Assembly (NCBI GenBank): GCA_029263175.1
Contig: JAJCXZ010000077.1
Coordinates: 85,726 to 149,725 of the forward strand
Reading direction: 5' to 3'
DNA from: Acidimicrobiales bacterium
GTDB taxonomy: Bacteria > Actinomycetota > Acidimicrobiia > Acidimicrobiales > Aldehydirespiratoraceae
Length of the DNA: 64,000 bases
The position numbers and the translations under genes were made by a program. Position 1 is the first letter of the stretch. Each line of letters starts with the position of its first letter. Below are positions 53,014 to 62,100 of this stretch, in pieces. The notes below the pieces were generated by a model. It saw nothing but the letters and a program-made list of their open reading frames with translations, ran no database searches and was not told the origin of the DNA.

Positions 53014-53109
53014 GAGAGTTCGGCGAAGCCGAACTCTGTGGAACTCGAAGAGTTCCCCAGCACCCGAGAGTTCGGCGAAGCCGAACTCTGAGGAACTCGA
53101 AGAGTTCCC
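53014..53109. repeat. Tandem double-hairpin repeat beside tRNA-Ala
   Basis: Two 44-bp copies (53014-53057 and 53066-53109), differing at one position. Each contains a 10-bp stem AGAGTTCGGC/GCCGAACTCT and a 7-bp stem GGAACTC/GAGTTCC, both with GAA loops (TTC on the other strand). They lie directly downstream of the tRNA on its own strand and could act as serial terminators. Confidence 0.85.
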
Positions 53110-53110
53110 G

Positions 53111-53184
53111 TGGAGCTGATGGGAATCGAACCCACGACATCCTGCTTGCAAAGCAGGTGCTCTAGCCAACTGAGCTACAGCCCC
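53111..53184 (-). tRNA. tRNA-Ala(UGC)
   Basis: The minus strand gives a 74-nt cloverleaf: acceptor GGGGCTG pairs with CAGCTCC (one G-U), D arm GCTC...GAGC, anticodon stem CCTGC/GCAGG with loop TTTGCAA (anticodon TGC), and T arm GTGGGTTCGATTCCCAT. The discriminator is A and no CCA is encoded. It lies alone, not in an rRNA operon. Confidence 0.95.
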
Positions 53185-53288
53185 GTAAGGGCACAAGCGT
53201 AGCCCCGGTGGTTCCAAGAACGTTCCTGGCAGAAACGGGGGTCTTGGCGGGTTGAGGAGTACATCCGAGCAACAGATCGAGGCCCCAA

Positions 53289-53711
53289 TTGACTGATCAC
53301 AGCGCCCTCACCCTTGTGGAGAACGCCATCCACAACCCGAGCGAACCTCGCCACTTCATGCAGATCGTGCCTGCGCTCGGGCGACAGACGGTAAGCGTCG
53401 GTGACCACGTCATTGCCGATTCGACGAATGCTGTCGTGGTGAAGGAGGTGGGCCGAGGGGTGTATGACCCCGTCGTCTACTTTCCCCGTGAAGACGTGGA
53501 GATGGACGCTCTTGTGCGCGTCGACAAGTCCACGCATTGCCCGCTCAAGGGCGACACCGAGTACTTCGACATTGTTCTCAAGGGCGGTGTTGTCGGTGAT
53601 GAGCGGATCCCAGAGGCGGCGTGGTCCTACGTGAAGATGACTCTGGGCGACGAGCTATTCGAGCTCGTGGCGTTCGACGGTAACAAGGTCACGTACGGCA
53701 CACATAGCTGA
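53289..53711 (+). CDS. DUF427 protein
   Basis: A 140-residue DUF427 protein: VSVGDHVIADSTNAVVVKE, then YDPVVYFPREDVEMDALV and STHCPLKGDTEYFDI are diagnostic. It is a small beta-rich fold of unknown function. The start is TTG at 53289, supported by GAGG 6 nt upstream; no ATG or GTG is available before the conserved region. The last 23 nt overlap the convergent kinase gene. Confidence 0.87.
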   Translation: MTDHSALTLVENAIHNPSEPRHFMQIVPALGRQTVSVGDHVIADSTNAVVVKEVGRGVYDPVVYFPREDVEMDALVRVDKSTHCPLKGDTEYFDIVLKGGVVGDERIPEAAWSYVKMTLGDELFELVAFDGNKVTYGTHS

Positions 53712-55173
53712 TCGTGAGATCGACGGACTCGCGGAGTTCGGTTTTGGTGTCGAGTTCGATGGCGTCGGGCCAGGGGTCGCGCGAGGCGGCGAGATGATCG
53801 ATCACGTCGGGTGTGGCATCGGATGCGGTGGCGTCACCGCGCTGAGCAAGGCGGCGCAGCGCTTCGTCACGAGGCACGACACAGTCGATCGCCGTGAACT
53901 CGGCTCCCAACCGAACGGCGAGTTCGCCGGCTGCTTTGCGGTGCTGGGCGGACGTCCAGGACGCGTCGAGAATTACCGACTCGCCGGCCTCGATCAACGC
54001 CTCGGCTCGTCGGAGCAGCTCTGTGTAGACACGATCGGTGGTGGCCGAGTCGTAGGCCGCCTCGCCAGGCCCGGCGCGGCTGGTGTGATCGTGATGGGCC
54101 AGGCCGAGCATGTCCTTGCGCAGTTCGTCGGAGCTGAGCACCAACCATCCGGTGAGATCGGCCGCCCGTTGAGAGATCGAGGTCTTGCCCGACGCCGGAC
54201 CGCCGCCGATCACGATGAGCCGGTTCTGGGCCCGCTTCAGGTGGTGGAGCGTGAGGGCGTGGTAGGAGCGAGCGGCGCGGGCCGCGCCGGCAACGCCTTG
54301 GCGATGACGGATCACTTCGATCTTCGCCCGTACGTGGGCCCGATACGCCACGTAGTGGTGAGCGAGCGAACTCGGGTGGGCCTCGCCGCTGAATTCGTCG
54401 TAGAGGGCCATGACCTGGCGAGCGGTCGAACGACCGGCGAGTCGATGCAGGTCCATGATGAGGAACGCGATGTCGGCGAGCACGTCGCAGATGCGCAGCC
54501 CGTCGTCGAACGCCAGGCAGTCGAGGATCCTCGGGCCGTCGTCGAGGATGAAAATGTCGGCGGCAGTGAGATCACCGTGGCCGTCGCGTATGAAGCCGTC
54601 GGCGATGCGCTGCTCGAAAAGTGGACCGCGATGTTCGAGATAGTTCAGCGCCAGACGGCGGACCGCCTCGAACTCGCCGGGGTCGATGACCGAACCAACT
54701 GCGGGCTCGATCTCTGCCAGCGACGATTCCCACTGGTCGCGCAGGCCGTCCCGAGTGCCGATGCCGACGGGTTCGGTGATCCCGGGCAGACCGGCGTGGA
54801 AGGCGGCGATCTCTTTGGCGACGGAGCGCAGCGCGTCATCCGCGGCCGGTCCGTTCAAGACATTGAGCAGCCTGCGGGCGACGGGCAGTCGCCGCATGAC
54901 AAGCATGCGGTCGACTGTCGTGTCACCTTCGAGGATGTCGGCGGTGCCCAGGTAGACGTCGGGCGAGAGCCGGCGATTCAGGCGAAGCTCGTCGTCGATC
55001 GCCTGCATCCGAGCCTCCGGCGAGCTGTGGTCGAGGAATCCCAGCGCCAGCGGTTTCAGCACCTTGTAGACGCGGTCTGGGGTGAACCAGAGCCGCGAGA
55101 TGTGTGTCTCCACCGTGTCGAGCTCTGGCTCACCGGCCAGCAGATCGGGGTCGTCCCACGGCGTAGCGGTCAT
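53689..55173 (-). CDS. Bifunctional APH-like / P-loop kinase-domain protein
   Basis: A 494-residue protein. The N-terminal part (about 1-310) resembles an aminoglycoside-phosphotransferase-like domain with HGDLTAADIFILDDG and a conserved aspartate in CLAFDDG. The C-terminal part (about 320-494) is a gluconate-kinase/zeta-toxin-like P-loop domain with IGGGPASGKTS and ILDASWTS. The whole architecture is that of the conserved 'AAA family ATPase' proteins found across bacteria; substrate unknown. It starts at ATG 55173, 47 nt from the hairpin repeat. Confidence 0.85.
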   Translation of the reverse strand: MTATPWDDPDLLAGEPELDTVETHISRLWFTPDRVYKVLKPLALGFLDHSSPEARMQAIDDELRLNRRLSPDVYLGTADILEGDTTVDRMLVMRRLPVARRLLNVLNGPAADDALRSVAKEIAAFHAGLPGITEPVGIGTRDGLRDQWESSLAEIEPAVGSVIDPGEFEAVRRLALNYLEHRGPLFEQRIADGFIRDGHGDLTAADIFILDDGPRILDCLAFDDGLRICDVLADIAFLIMDLHRLAGRSTARQVMALYDEFSGEAHPSSLAHHYVAYRAHVRAKIEVIRHRQGVAGAARAARSYHALTLHHLKRAQNRLIVIGGGPASGKTSISQRAADLTGWLVLSSDELRKDMLGLAHHDHTSRAGPGEAAYDSATTDRVYTELLRRAEALIEAGESVILDASWTSAQHRKAAGELAVRLGAEFTAIDCVVPRDEALRRLAQRGDATASDATPDVIDHLAASRDPWPDAIELDTKTELRESVDLTISYVCRT

Positions 55174-55220
55174 GCCTCGACGATCGCCTCCGGAGCGCTG
55201 CCGGCGGTAGGGCTCTAGGT

Positions 55221-55258
55221 CCTAACGCACACTGGGGTCTGTCCCCAGCGTGCGTTAG
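55221..55258. repeat. Dispersed hairpin repeat, copy 2
   Basis: CCTAACGCACACTGGGG-TCTGT-CCCCAGCGTGCGTTAG, the same element as at 23962 with one arm mismatch. Its right arm holds the TAA stop of the minus-strand gene at 55255. Confidence 0.8.
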
Positions 55259-55842
55259 CGGCGGGCCTCGGTTGGGACGCCTCGTTCGTCGAGCATTGTG
55301 CGGACCCGGTCGATGGTCGCTTTCACTGCATCGATGGGAGGAGGAGCGGGCGCGGTCGGGGCCCACTCGGCAAGTTCATCGGCGAGTCGGTCGAACTCGA
55401 GGGCCACGCTGAACAGGCCGAGTGCTCCCTGCTCCTCCGGGCTCAGCTCGACCTCGGTTGTGTACGCCTCGATGACGGCATGACCGTTGTGTCCCGCATT
55501 CGCGGCGAGACGAGCGAGGTCAGCCACCCGGGTGTCGGGGTACGGGTCGCCGACTGTGGCAGCGGTCTCGAGCGTGATTGCTCGGTCACACTCGACGGTC
55601 TGTTTGGCGAGCGGGCTACGGACGAAGTGCAGAACCGCATCCAGGCGACGGACCAGTTCCAGCACCGACGCGACGAGCTCCGGCTCTGGCTGTGCCATAC
55701 GCACCAGCGACGCCCGAAGGGTCCAGTCGCCGGGCCGGGGCGACTCGGAGTAGTTGACCAGCGTGACCGTCGGATCAGGATCGCGCCGCGCGCCACGGTG
55801 ACGTTCGGCGAGCTTCCGGCCGGCCGACTGAGCGAGTTCCAT
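55255..55842 (-). CDS. Hypothetical protein
   Basis: A 195-residue soluble protein I cannot assign. It is mostly helical; segments include LVASVLELVRRLDAVLHFVR (about 57-76) and a C-terminal helical pair. The only histidines and cysteine are scattered, so no active site is evident. TACGAT lies 6 nt before ATG 55842, which fixes the start; the frame upstream is a shadow of the ABC gene. The stop codon lies in the hairpin repeat. Confidence 0.65.
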   Translation of the reverse strand: MELAQSAGRKLAERHRGARRDPDPTVTLVNYSESPRPGDWTLRASLVRMAQPEPELVASVLELVRRLDAVLHFVRSPLAKQTVECDRAITLETAATVGDPYPDTRVADLARLAANAGHNGHAVIEAYTTEVELSPEEQGALGLFSVALEFDRLADELAEWAPTAPAPPPIDAVKATIDRVRTMLDERGVPTEARR

Positions 55843-55848
55843 CGACGG

Positions 55849-55854
55849 ATCGTA
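55849..55854 (-). promoter_or_regulatory. -10 box (TACGAT) for the gene at 55842
   Basis: TACGAT on the minus strand is followed by CCGTCG and the ATG at 55842. Confidence 0.45.
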
Positions 55855-55867
55855 GAACGTCGATGGA

Positions 55868-56713
55868 TCAGGTGCGCTCTGCGAGCGTGGCCGGCTCCGG
55901 TGGCGCCCAGGGGGACTCGTCCTCCGCACCGGTGGGGTCGAACCGGCGGATGGCCCCGAGGAAACGTCGAGTCCGCTCATCGCGGGCGTGCGACAGCATG
56001 TCGTCGGGATGCCCCTCTTCGACGAGCTCACCCCCGTCCAGATAGATCATCCGGTCAGCGACGGCGCGAGCGAACCCCATCTCATGGGTCACGGCGAGAA
56101 CAGTGACACCGCGGCGAGCGATGCCGTTCATCAACTCCACGATGCCCTTGGTCAGCTCGGGGTCGACGGACGCGGTGGGTTCGTCGAGGAGCACGATCGC
56201 CGGATCGTTCACCAGGGTGCGGGCAATGGCGACGCGCTGCTGCTCGCCTCCGGAGAGTTGGTAGGGACGCTTGCGTTGATGCGCCACCATCCCGACATCG
56301 TCGAGTGCCATGAGAGCGCGGCTCGTGGCTTCTCCGGGCGAGCGTCGATGAACGAGGCGCTGCGCCGCGACCACATTGGACAGCACGCTCATCTGCGGGA
56401 ACAGGTTGAAGTCCTGAAACACCATCCCCACGTTCCTGCGGACGTGTTCGAGCCGGTATCGATCACCGTCAATTGCTGTCTCGAGGACTCGGATGTCGCC
56501 GGACGTGTGCGTCTCGAGTCCGTTGATGCAGCGCAGGAGGGTCGACTTGCCGGCGCCTGATGGGCCGATGATCACGACAACCTCGCCCGCGCGCACGGTG
56601 AGCGTGATGTCGTCGAGTGCCCGAAACGCGTCGTACCACTTCGTGACGCCACGGCATTCGATCACCGTCGGTCCCAACGATGCACGAGCAGACGGCAGGT
56701 TCACGGCTTCCAC
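55868..56713 (-). CDS. Polar amino acid ABC transporter ATPase (GlnQ-like), without adjacent partners
   Basis: A 281-residue ATPase with Walker A GPSGAGKST, Q-loop VFQDFNLFPQMSVLSN, signature QLSGGEQQR, Walker B IVLLDEPTASVDPE and switch histidine VTHEM. The pattern is that of GlnQ/HisP-type amino acid importers. Neither a permease nor a binding protein is adjacent, so it is an orphan in this window. A C-terminal tail of about 30 residues is extra. The start is GTG 56713. It is divergent from the protein at 56799. Confidence 0.87.
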   Translation of the reverse strand: MEAVNLPSARASLGPTVIECRGVTKWYDAFRALDDITLTVRAGEVVVIIGPSGAGKSTLLRCINGLETHTSGDIRVLETAIDGDRYRLEHVRRNVGMVFQDFNLFPQMSVLSNVVAAQRLVHRRSPGEATSRALMALDDVGMVAHQRKRPYQLSGGEQQRVAIARTLVNDPAIVLLDEPTASVDPELTKGIVELMNGIARRGVTVLAVTHEMGFARAVADRMIYLDGGELVEEGHPDDMLSHARDERTRRFLGAIRRFDPTGAEDESPWAPPEPATLAERT

Positions 56714-56785
56714 TGAACCACGATCGACGTCTCACGTACAGACGCTTTCCCAACAGTTCCGGGAACTCCCCAAGTGCCGTTGACG

Positions 56786-56791
56786 TACTGT
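56786..56791 (+). promoter_or_regulatory. -10 box (TACTGT) for the gene at 56799
   Basis: TACTGT lies 7 nt before ATG 56799, which favours that start over GTG 56793. Confidence 0.5.
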
Positions 56792-56798
56792 TGTGGTG

Positions 56799-57575
56799 AT
56801 GACGATTCGCGGCACAACCATTCCTCCCCGCGCCTTGGGGTTCATGGGTTTGGTCGCGGCGGCGATTGTCGTGGTGGCGACGGTCCTCGTCACTCGACCC
56901 GCCGGCTCGTCCGACGATGTCGCTTCGACCATCGCCTGCAACGCCGTTTCGGCCGACTTCGGCGCTCCGGTCGGGTGCAGCGCCACCGGCCCGGACGATG
57001 CATTGGTCGATTGGGGCGACGGCACCCAAACCCCGATCGCCGACGCCGGCACCCACCTCTTTGCCTCGCTCGGCCCGACCGATGTCAGCGTGGTCGCACG
57101 AAACGGCGACACCCTGGCGTCGACCTCCGTCGACATCGAGCTTGATTTCGCCCTCCGCTGCGAAACTGGTGACATATGGCGGGTCTACGAGCTGACGCCC
57201 GCACTGAACACGCAGGTGGCTCCGTACGACTACGTGTATGTGGGTGCTGATGGCAGCTCGATGTATCCCGGCGACTCCGACTACCCAGCAACCGTCCTGG
57301 CCGCTTCCAAGTTGGAGAAGGTCTCGCCAGAGGAGCAGCCTCGTATCGGTCTCTGCACAGTCGATTCAGTCGCTGCTGACACGCTCGATGGCACCGTCAC
57401 GTGGACCGTCACGAGCGAATGGTACGACCCCGTCGTCACGCGGACCCGGTCTCTGACCCCCGGAGTACCCGGGCTTTGGGAAGGCGTGCAACCCGTCGAG
57501 CTTCACGTCGAACTGGACGTGCTGGGTTACCAGGCCTCGGAGCGCCGCGGCGTGTTCTTCGGTGGTTGTGGTTGA
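56799..57575 (+). CDS. Membrane-anchored secreted protein with a PKD-like segment
   Basis: A 258-residue protein with one N-terminal hydrophobic helix (about 14-35) and an extracellular remainder. A segment near 60-95 reads VGCSATGPDDALVDWGDGTQ and resembles a short PKD-type beta fold. Three cysteines (CETGD, GLCTVD and the C-terminal FFGGCG) plus two earlier ones could form disulfides. Function unknown. It may belong with the PKD-repeat protein further downstream. Confidence 0.65.
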   Translation: MTIRGTTIPPRALGFMGLVAAAIVVVATVLVTRPAGSSDDVASTIACNAVSADFGAPVGCSATGPDDALVDWGDGTQTPIADAGTHLFASLGPTDVSVVARNGDTLASTSVDIELDFALRCETGDIWRVYELTPALNTQVAPYDYVYVGADGSSMYPGDSDYPATVLAASKLEKVSPEEQPRIGLCTVDSVAADTLDGTVTWTVTSEWYDPVVTRTRSLTPGVPGLWEGVQPVELHVELDVLGYQASERRGVFFGGCG

Positions 57576-57632
57576 ACGGTGAACGAGGACTGACCCGGTC
57601 GGGTCAGCATCACCAGTACCACCCGGACGCGT

Positions 57633-57663
57633 TTGACTCATTTGAGGCGACTTGACTCATTTG
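57633..57663 (+). promoter_or_regulatory. Duplicated TTGACTCATTTG element upstream of the acyl-CoA dehydrogenase gene
   Basis: TTGACTCATTTG occurs at 57633-57644 and 57652-57663, 19 bp apart. TTGACT is a -35-like hexamer and CATGCT follows the second copy at 57673. Either tandem -35 boxes or a repeated regulator site is possible. Confidence 0.45.
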
Positions 57664-57719
57664 GGCCAATGGCATGCTCACGTGGCACGATGGCAGCCGT
57701 CCCCGACGGAGGTTGATCC

Positions 57720-59057
57720 ATGCCCACCGGTCTCAAGAGCTCGCCCGACGATTTCGATCTGCGCATGTCTGCGGAGGCTCGTCCTTTTTACGACAAGGTC
57801 GTCAACTTCCTGGAAACGGTCGTCGACCCGATGCAGCAGGAATTCCACCGCATCGGCGCCAACCGCCCCGATCGTTGGCAGTACCTTCCCGAGCAGCTCG
57901 AACTGCTCGAGGGCGCCAAGGACAAGGCGAAGGAGCAGGGCCTCTGGAATTTCTTCCTGCCCGAGAGCGGACAGGGTCTTTCAAACCTCGACTACGCCTA
58001 CCTCGCCACCGAGCTCGGCAAGTACCCGCTGGGGTCCGAGTCGCTGAACTGCTCGGCTCCTGACACCGGCAATATGGAGGTGCTCGAGCGAGTCGGCACC
58101 GAAGAACAGAAGAAGCAGTGGCTCGAGCCGCTGCTGAACGGCGAGATTCGCTCCGCCTATGCCATGACCGAGCCGGGCTTGCCGTCGTCCGACGCCAAGA
58201 ACATCCGCACCAAGGCCGTGAAGGATGGCGACGAATACGTCATCAACGGCGAGAAGTACTACATCTCCGGAGCGGGCGATCCCCGCTGCAAGATCCTGAT
58301 CACGATGGTGCAGACCAGCCCCGACGGACCACCGCACCGCAAGCAGTCGCAGATCCTCGTGCCCATCGACACGCCGGGTGTCGAGATCCTCGGCCCGATG
58401 CACGTCTTCGGCAACGACGACGCCCCGCACGGCCACATGCACATCCGATTCAGCGATGTGCGTGTGCCGGCGGGCAACCTTCTGCTCGGTGAAGGACGCG
58501 GTTTCGAAATCTCGCAGCTGCGCCTCGGCCCGGGCCGTATTCCTCACTGCATGCGCTCGATCGGTGCCGCCGAGAAGGCGCTTGATCTCATGGTCAAACG
58601 TGGCCTCACCCGTGAGGGCTTCGGCCGTCCCCTCGCCCGACTCGGCGGCAACATGGAGATCATCGCCCGCGCTCGGATCGAGATCGAGTCGATGCGGATG
58701 ATGGTGCTACGGGCCGCCAAGGCCATGGACACGCTCGGCAACGCCGAAGCTCGAGTGTGGATCTCGGGCGTGAAGGCACTCGTGCCAGAGCGTGTCTGCC
58801 AGATCATCGACCAGGCCATCCAGATGCACGGCGCCACCGGCGTCAGCCAGTGGACGCCGCTGCCGCAGATGTACCACAGCCAGCGCACCCTCCGTCTCGC
58901 GGACGGCCCCGACGAGGTCCACTGGATGGTCGTCGGCCGCGCCGAGCTCGGCTCCTACTCCGGCTACGACGTCCCGCTCGAGCAGGACTCCTACGCCGAC
59001 CCGGCCCTCACCGACGCCTGGTCAGAAGACCACAGCTTCAACTTCACCGGTCCCTGA
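57720..59057 (+). CDS. Acyl-CoA dehydrogenase
   Basis: A 445-residue flavoprotein of the ACAD11-like group. The middle domain has AYAMTEPGLPSSDAKNI and NGEKYYISGAGDP; the C-terminal domain has TREGFGRPLARLGGN and DGPDEVHWMVVGRAEL, where the glutamate is the candidate catalytic base. It should oxidise an acyl-CoA to the 2-enoyl-CoA and pass electrons to ETF. GGAGG lies 7 nt before the ATG. It appears to be transcribed alone, under the duplicated upstream element. Confidence 0.93.
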   Translation: MPTGLKSSPDDFDLRMSAEARPFYDKVVNFLETVVDPMQQEFHRIGANRPDRWQYLPEQLELLEGAKDKAKEQGLWNFFLPESGQGLSNLDYAYLATELGKYPLGSESLNCSAPDTGNMEVLERVGTEEQKKQWLEPLLNGEIRSAYAMTEPGLPSSDAKNIRTKAVKDGDEYVINGEKYYISGAGDPRCKILITMVQTSPDGPPHRKQSQILVPIDTPGVEILGPMHVFGNDDAPHGHMHIRFSDVRVPAGNLLLGEGRGFEISQLRLGPGRIPHCMRSIGAAEKALDLMVKRGLTREGFGRPLARLGGNMEIIARARIEIESMRMMVLRAAKAMDTLGNAEARVWISGVKALVPERVCQIIDQAIQMHGATGVSQWTPLPQMYHSQRTLRLADGPDEVHWMVVGRAELGSYSGYDVPLEQDSYADPALTDAWSEDHSFNFTGP

Positions 59058-59122
59058 CGCGCCGTCGCGGCCTCGTCACGGCCCGTGGTGGCGACCACTA
59101 TGGGTGAGACTGGGAGCTGCGG

Positions 59123-59128
59123 TACCCT
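59123..59128 (+). promoter_or_regulatory. -10 box (TACCCT) for the PKD-repeat gene
   Basis: TACCCT lies 7 nt before the GTG start at 59136. Confidence 0.5.
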
Positions 59129-59135
59129 GTAGTCC

Positions 59136-62100
59136 GTGCGGAGAAGTTGGCATCGAGTTCTGGCTGTTTTGGTGGTCGCCGCGGTGGTCGGCTTGGGTGT
59201 CACCGCGTTTCAGATCGAGCCCGCGGTCGTCACGCGAGTGTCGACTCCAACCGGGGGTCTGTGGATCCCGTCGAGCTCGACCGGTGAGATCATCTATGTC
59301 GACGTCCTGAGCGGCGACGTCTCCGCGCGAGTGCCCGTGGCCGAGGTGGGGGCGATGCTCGAGGTGAGCGAGACGGAGCGTGGAGTCGTGGTGCTCGACC
59401 GCACGACAGGTGTTGTTTCCCTCGTCGACCCGGCGCTGCATGAAGTGATCCGTGAAGTGCAGACACTTGCCGCCGATTCCGACCTGTTCGACATCGGGTC
59501 GAATGCCATTGTGCTGGGCAACGGCACAGACGTCGCGGTCGTCGACTCTCAGGTCACAGAATCGGCCTCGTTCGATTTCGGCACCGACGTCTTGTCGGTG
59601 GCTGCGTATGGCGACGGGGGTATCGCGTCGACTTCGACCGAGCTGATCCCCTTCGACTTCGACGTCACGTCGGCCGTCGCCCCGATCGCCACCACCGGCG
59701 AGCACGTTCGCCTCGTTCGTGCGGGCGACCAGCTCTTGGAAGTCGACGAGCAGGGAGTTCGCGAGTTCGGTGGCAACGACCGGATGTGCCAAACGCAGAT
59801 GCCTGGGCCCGATGCTCAGTTGGTGGGCGCACCGTCGGGTTGGGTGGTGGCCATCGACCGGGGAGAGCTCCGGCTGACCGATCTCGAGCCCGAGATCTGT
59901 CGCACCGTTCAGCTTGGTGCGGCCGACATGCAGGTGGCGCGGCCAGTCATCGCCGCGGGGAGGGTGTTCGTACCCGAACCGGCCACCGGTGTCGTGCACA
60001 TCGTCGATCCGCTCTCGCAATTGGTCGAGTCGCACCGTGTCACATTCGTTCTTGAAGACCTCCACATTCGAAGCCGCGGCGAGATCGTGGTGGCCTACTC
60101 GGCGAACTCATCTCTGGTGACCGTCCTCGACGCGGACGGCGTCACAAAGTCGTTCGACACCGCCGCCGATGACCAGGCACGCAGCGTGATTCTCAGCGAA
60201 GATGGCTCGTCGGCCGTAGTGGGCGGCGAGGGCGGCTCAGTCGCCATCGGGCTCGACGGCGCCGAGGGTGTGGGCGCCGCGGACGACCTTCTGGTCATCG
60301 ACGCCGTAGTGCTCGGGGCTGAGGAGTCCAATACCGAGCCGACCGACGTGGAGGATCCGGAGTCGACTCAGGAAGCCCCGGCTGACACAGCTCCCGACGA
60401 ACTGATCGCCAGCTACGCCGTCAGTGCGGCCACGGTCACGGCTGGTACCGAGGTTCGGTTTGTCGACGAGTCAACCGGCTCGCCCCAGTCGTGGATTTGG
60501 GACTTCGGAGACGGCACCGGTGCCGAGGGTCCTCAGGTCAACCACACCTGGCTCGAGCCGGGCACCTACGAGGTCATGCTGTTCATCTCCCGGGGTGAGG
60601 AAAGCGCCGAGGTGACCCGATCGATCACCGTCGTCCCGGCCGACGCTGCACTACCACCATCGGCCGACTTCACCGTCAGTGCCGCAATCGTCGAGGTGGG
60701 GGCACCGATTTCGCTCACGGACCGGAGCCACGGAGAGATCGACCGCTGGCACTGGGACTTCGGGGATGGCACATCCGCCACCAAACCCAACGCGGTGAAA
60801 TCCTGGGGGCGAGCGGGCCGGTACACCGTGACGCTCACCGTTGCGAATGCCGAAGGATCCGACTCTGCCACCATCTCAATAGAAGTTCGCGAAGGTCTAC
60901 GAGCACCGGTGGCCGTCGTCAACGCATCTTCTCGGCAAGTCGAAGCCGGCGAACCGGTCACCTTCAGCGCGTTGTCCACGACTGATCCGGCCAAGTTCAC
61001 GTGGGATTTCGGCGATGGGCGAAGTGCAGTCGGGCCGACAGCCACGCAGATCTTCCTCCAGCAAGGCACGTACCTGGTCACTGTGCGTGCCAGCAACGAT
61101 GCCGGTAGCTCCGAAGCGAGCGTCGAGATCATCGTGGTTCCGCCGACGCTGGCTCCTGTCGCGCGCATAGCGAACCTGCCCGCCCTCATCGAGGTGGGTG
61201 ATGTGGTTGTGCTCTCGAGTCTCACCACAAACAGTCCCGACACCGAGAGCTGGTCGTTCGGTGACGGTCAGACCGGTGAGGGTTCGGTCGTCCAGCATTC
61301 ATGGAGCAGCCCGGGCACCTTCCTCATCACCCTCACGGCCACCAACAGCGTGGGCTCCTCTGTCTTCAGGACCTCGGTTGTCGTCGTACCGCACCTGCCG
61401 CCACCGATCGCGGTGATTGACCTCTTCAACGCGTCACCATGGGTGGGCGATCCCGTTACGTTCACTCAATCGTCGCTGGATGCGACCAGCTGGCTCTGGG
61501 ACTTCGGCGACGGTGGCACCTCGACGACAGCCAACCCGACCCACACGTTCCTCTCAGGCGGTCAGAAGACGATCACCCTGACGGTCAGCAACCGCAACGG
61601 GTCCAATTCCGCCACCGCAACGATCCAACCCCGGCCGAGACCCACCGCCGCGTTCTCGGTATCCAACCTGACCCCCAGAGCGGGCCAACTCGTGACGTTC
61701 ACCGATCTCTCCGTGAATGCGGCGAGTTGGCTGTGGAACTTCGGTGACGGAACGACCTCCATCCTTCAGAGCCCTCAGCACGCCTACGCGGCGGCCGGCT
61801 CGTACCCGGTGGTGCTCACGGTCACGAGTTCGCTCGGCGATGTCGCTGCGACCCTGCCGCTGTTGATCGTTGTTGATCCCGCGGCACCTCTGCTGTCCGG
61901 CGTTGGCATAACGTCGCCCGCCACCACGCTGGAGCCGACCACGATCTCGGCCGTGGTCGCCGCCGCGTCGGGACCGATCACCACCTACCAGATCGACTTC
62001 GGTGACGGCACCCCGAATGGGGTGGGAGCGTTCGGCACCTTCCAGCACTCCTACGCTGCGGCCGGCTCCTACGTGATCCAGATGTGGGCTCAAGGCCCAC

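Noticed and set aside
52867..53217. Minus-strand frame running through the tRNA and hairpins
   Set aside because: The peptide AVAQLARAPALQAGCRGFDS is the well-known spurious translation of a tRNA gene.
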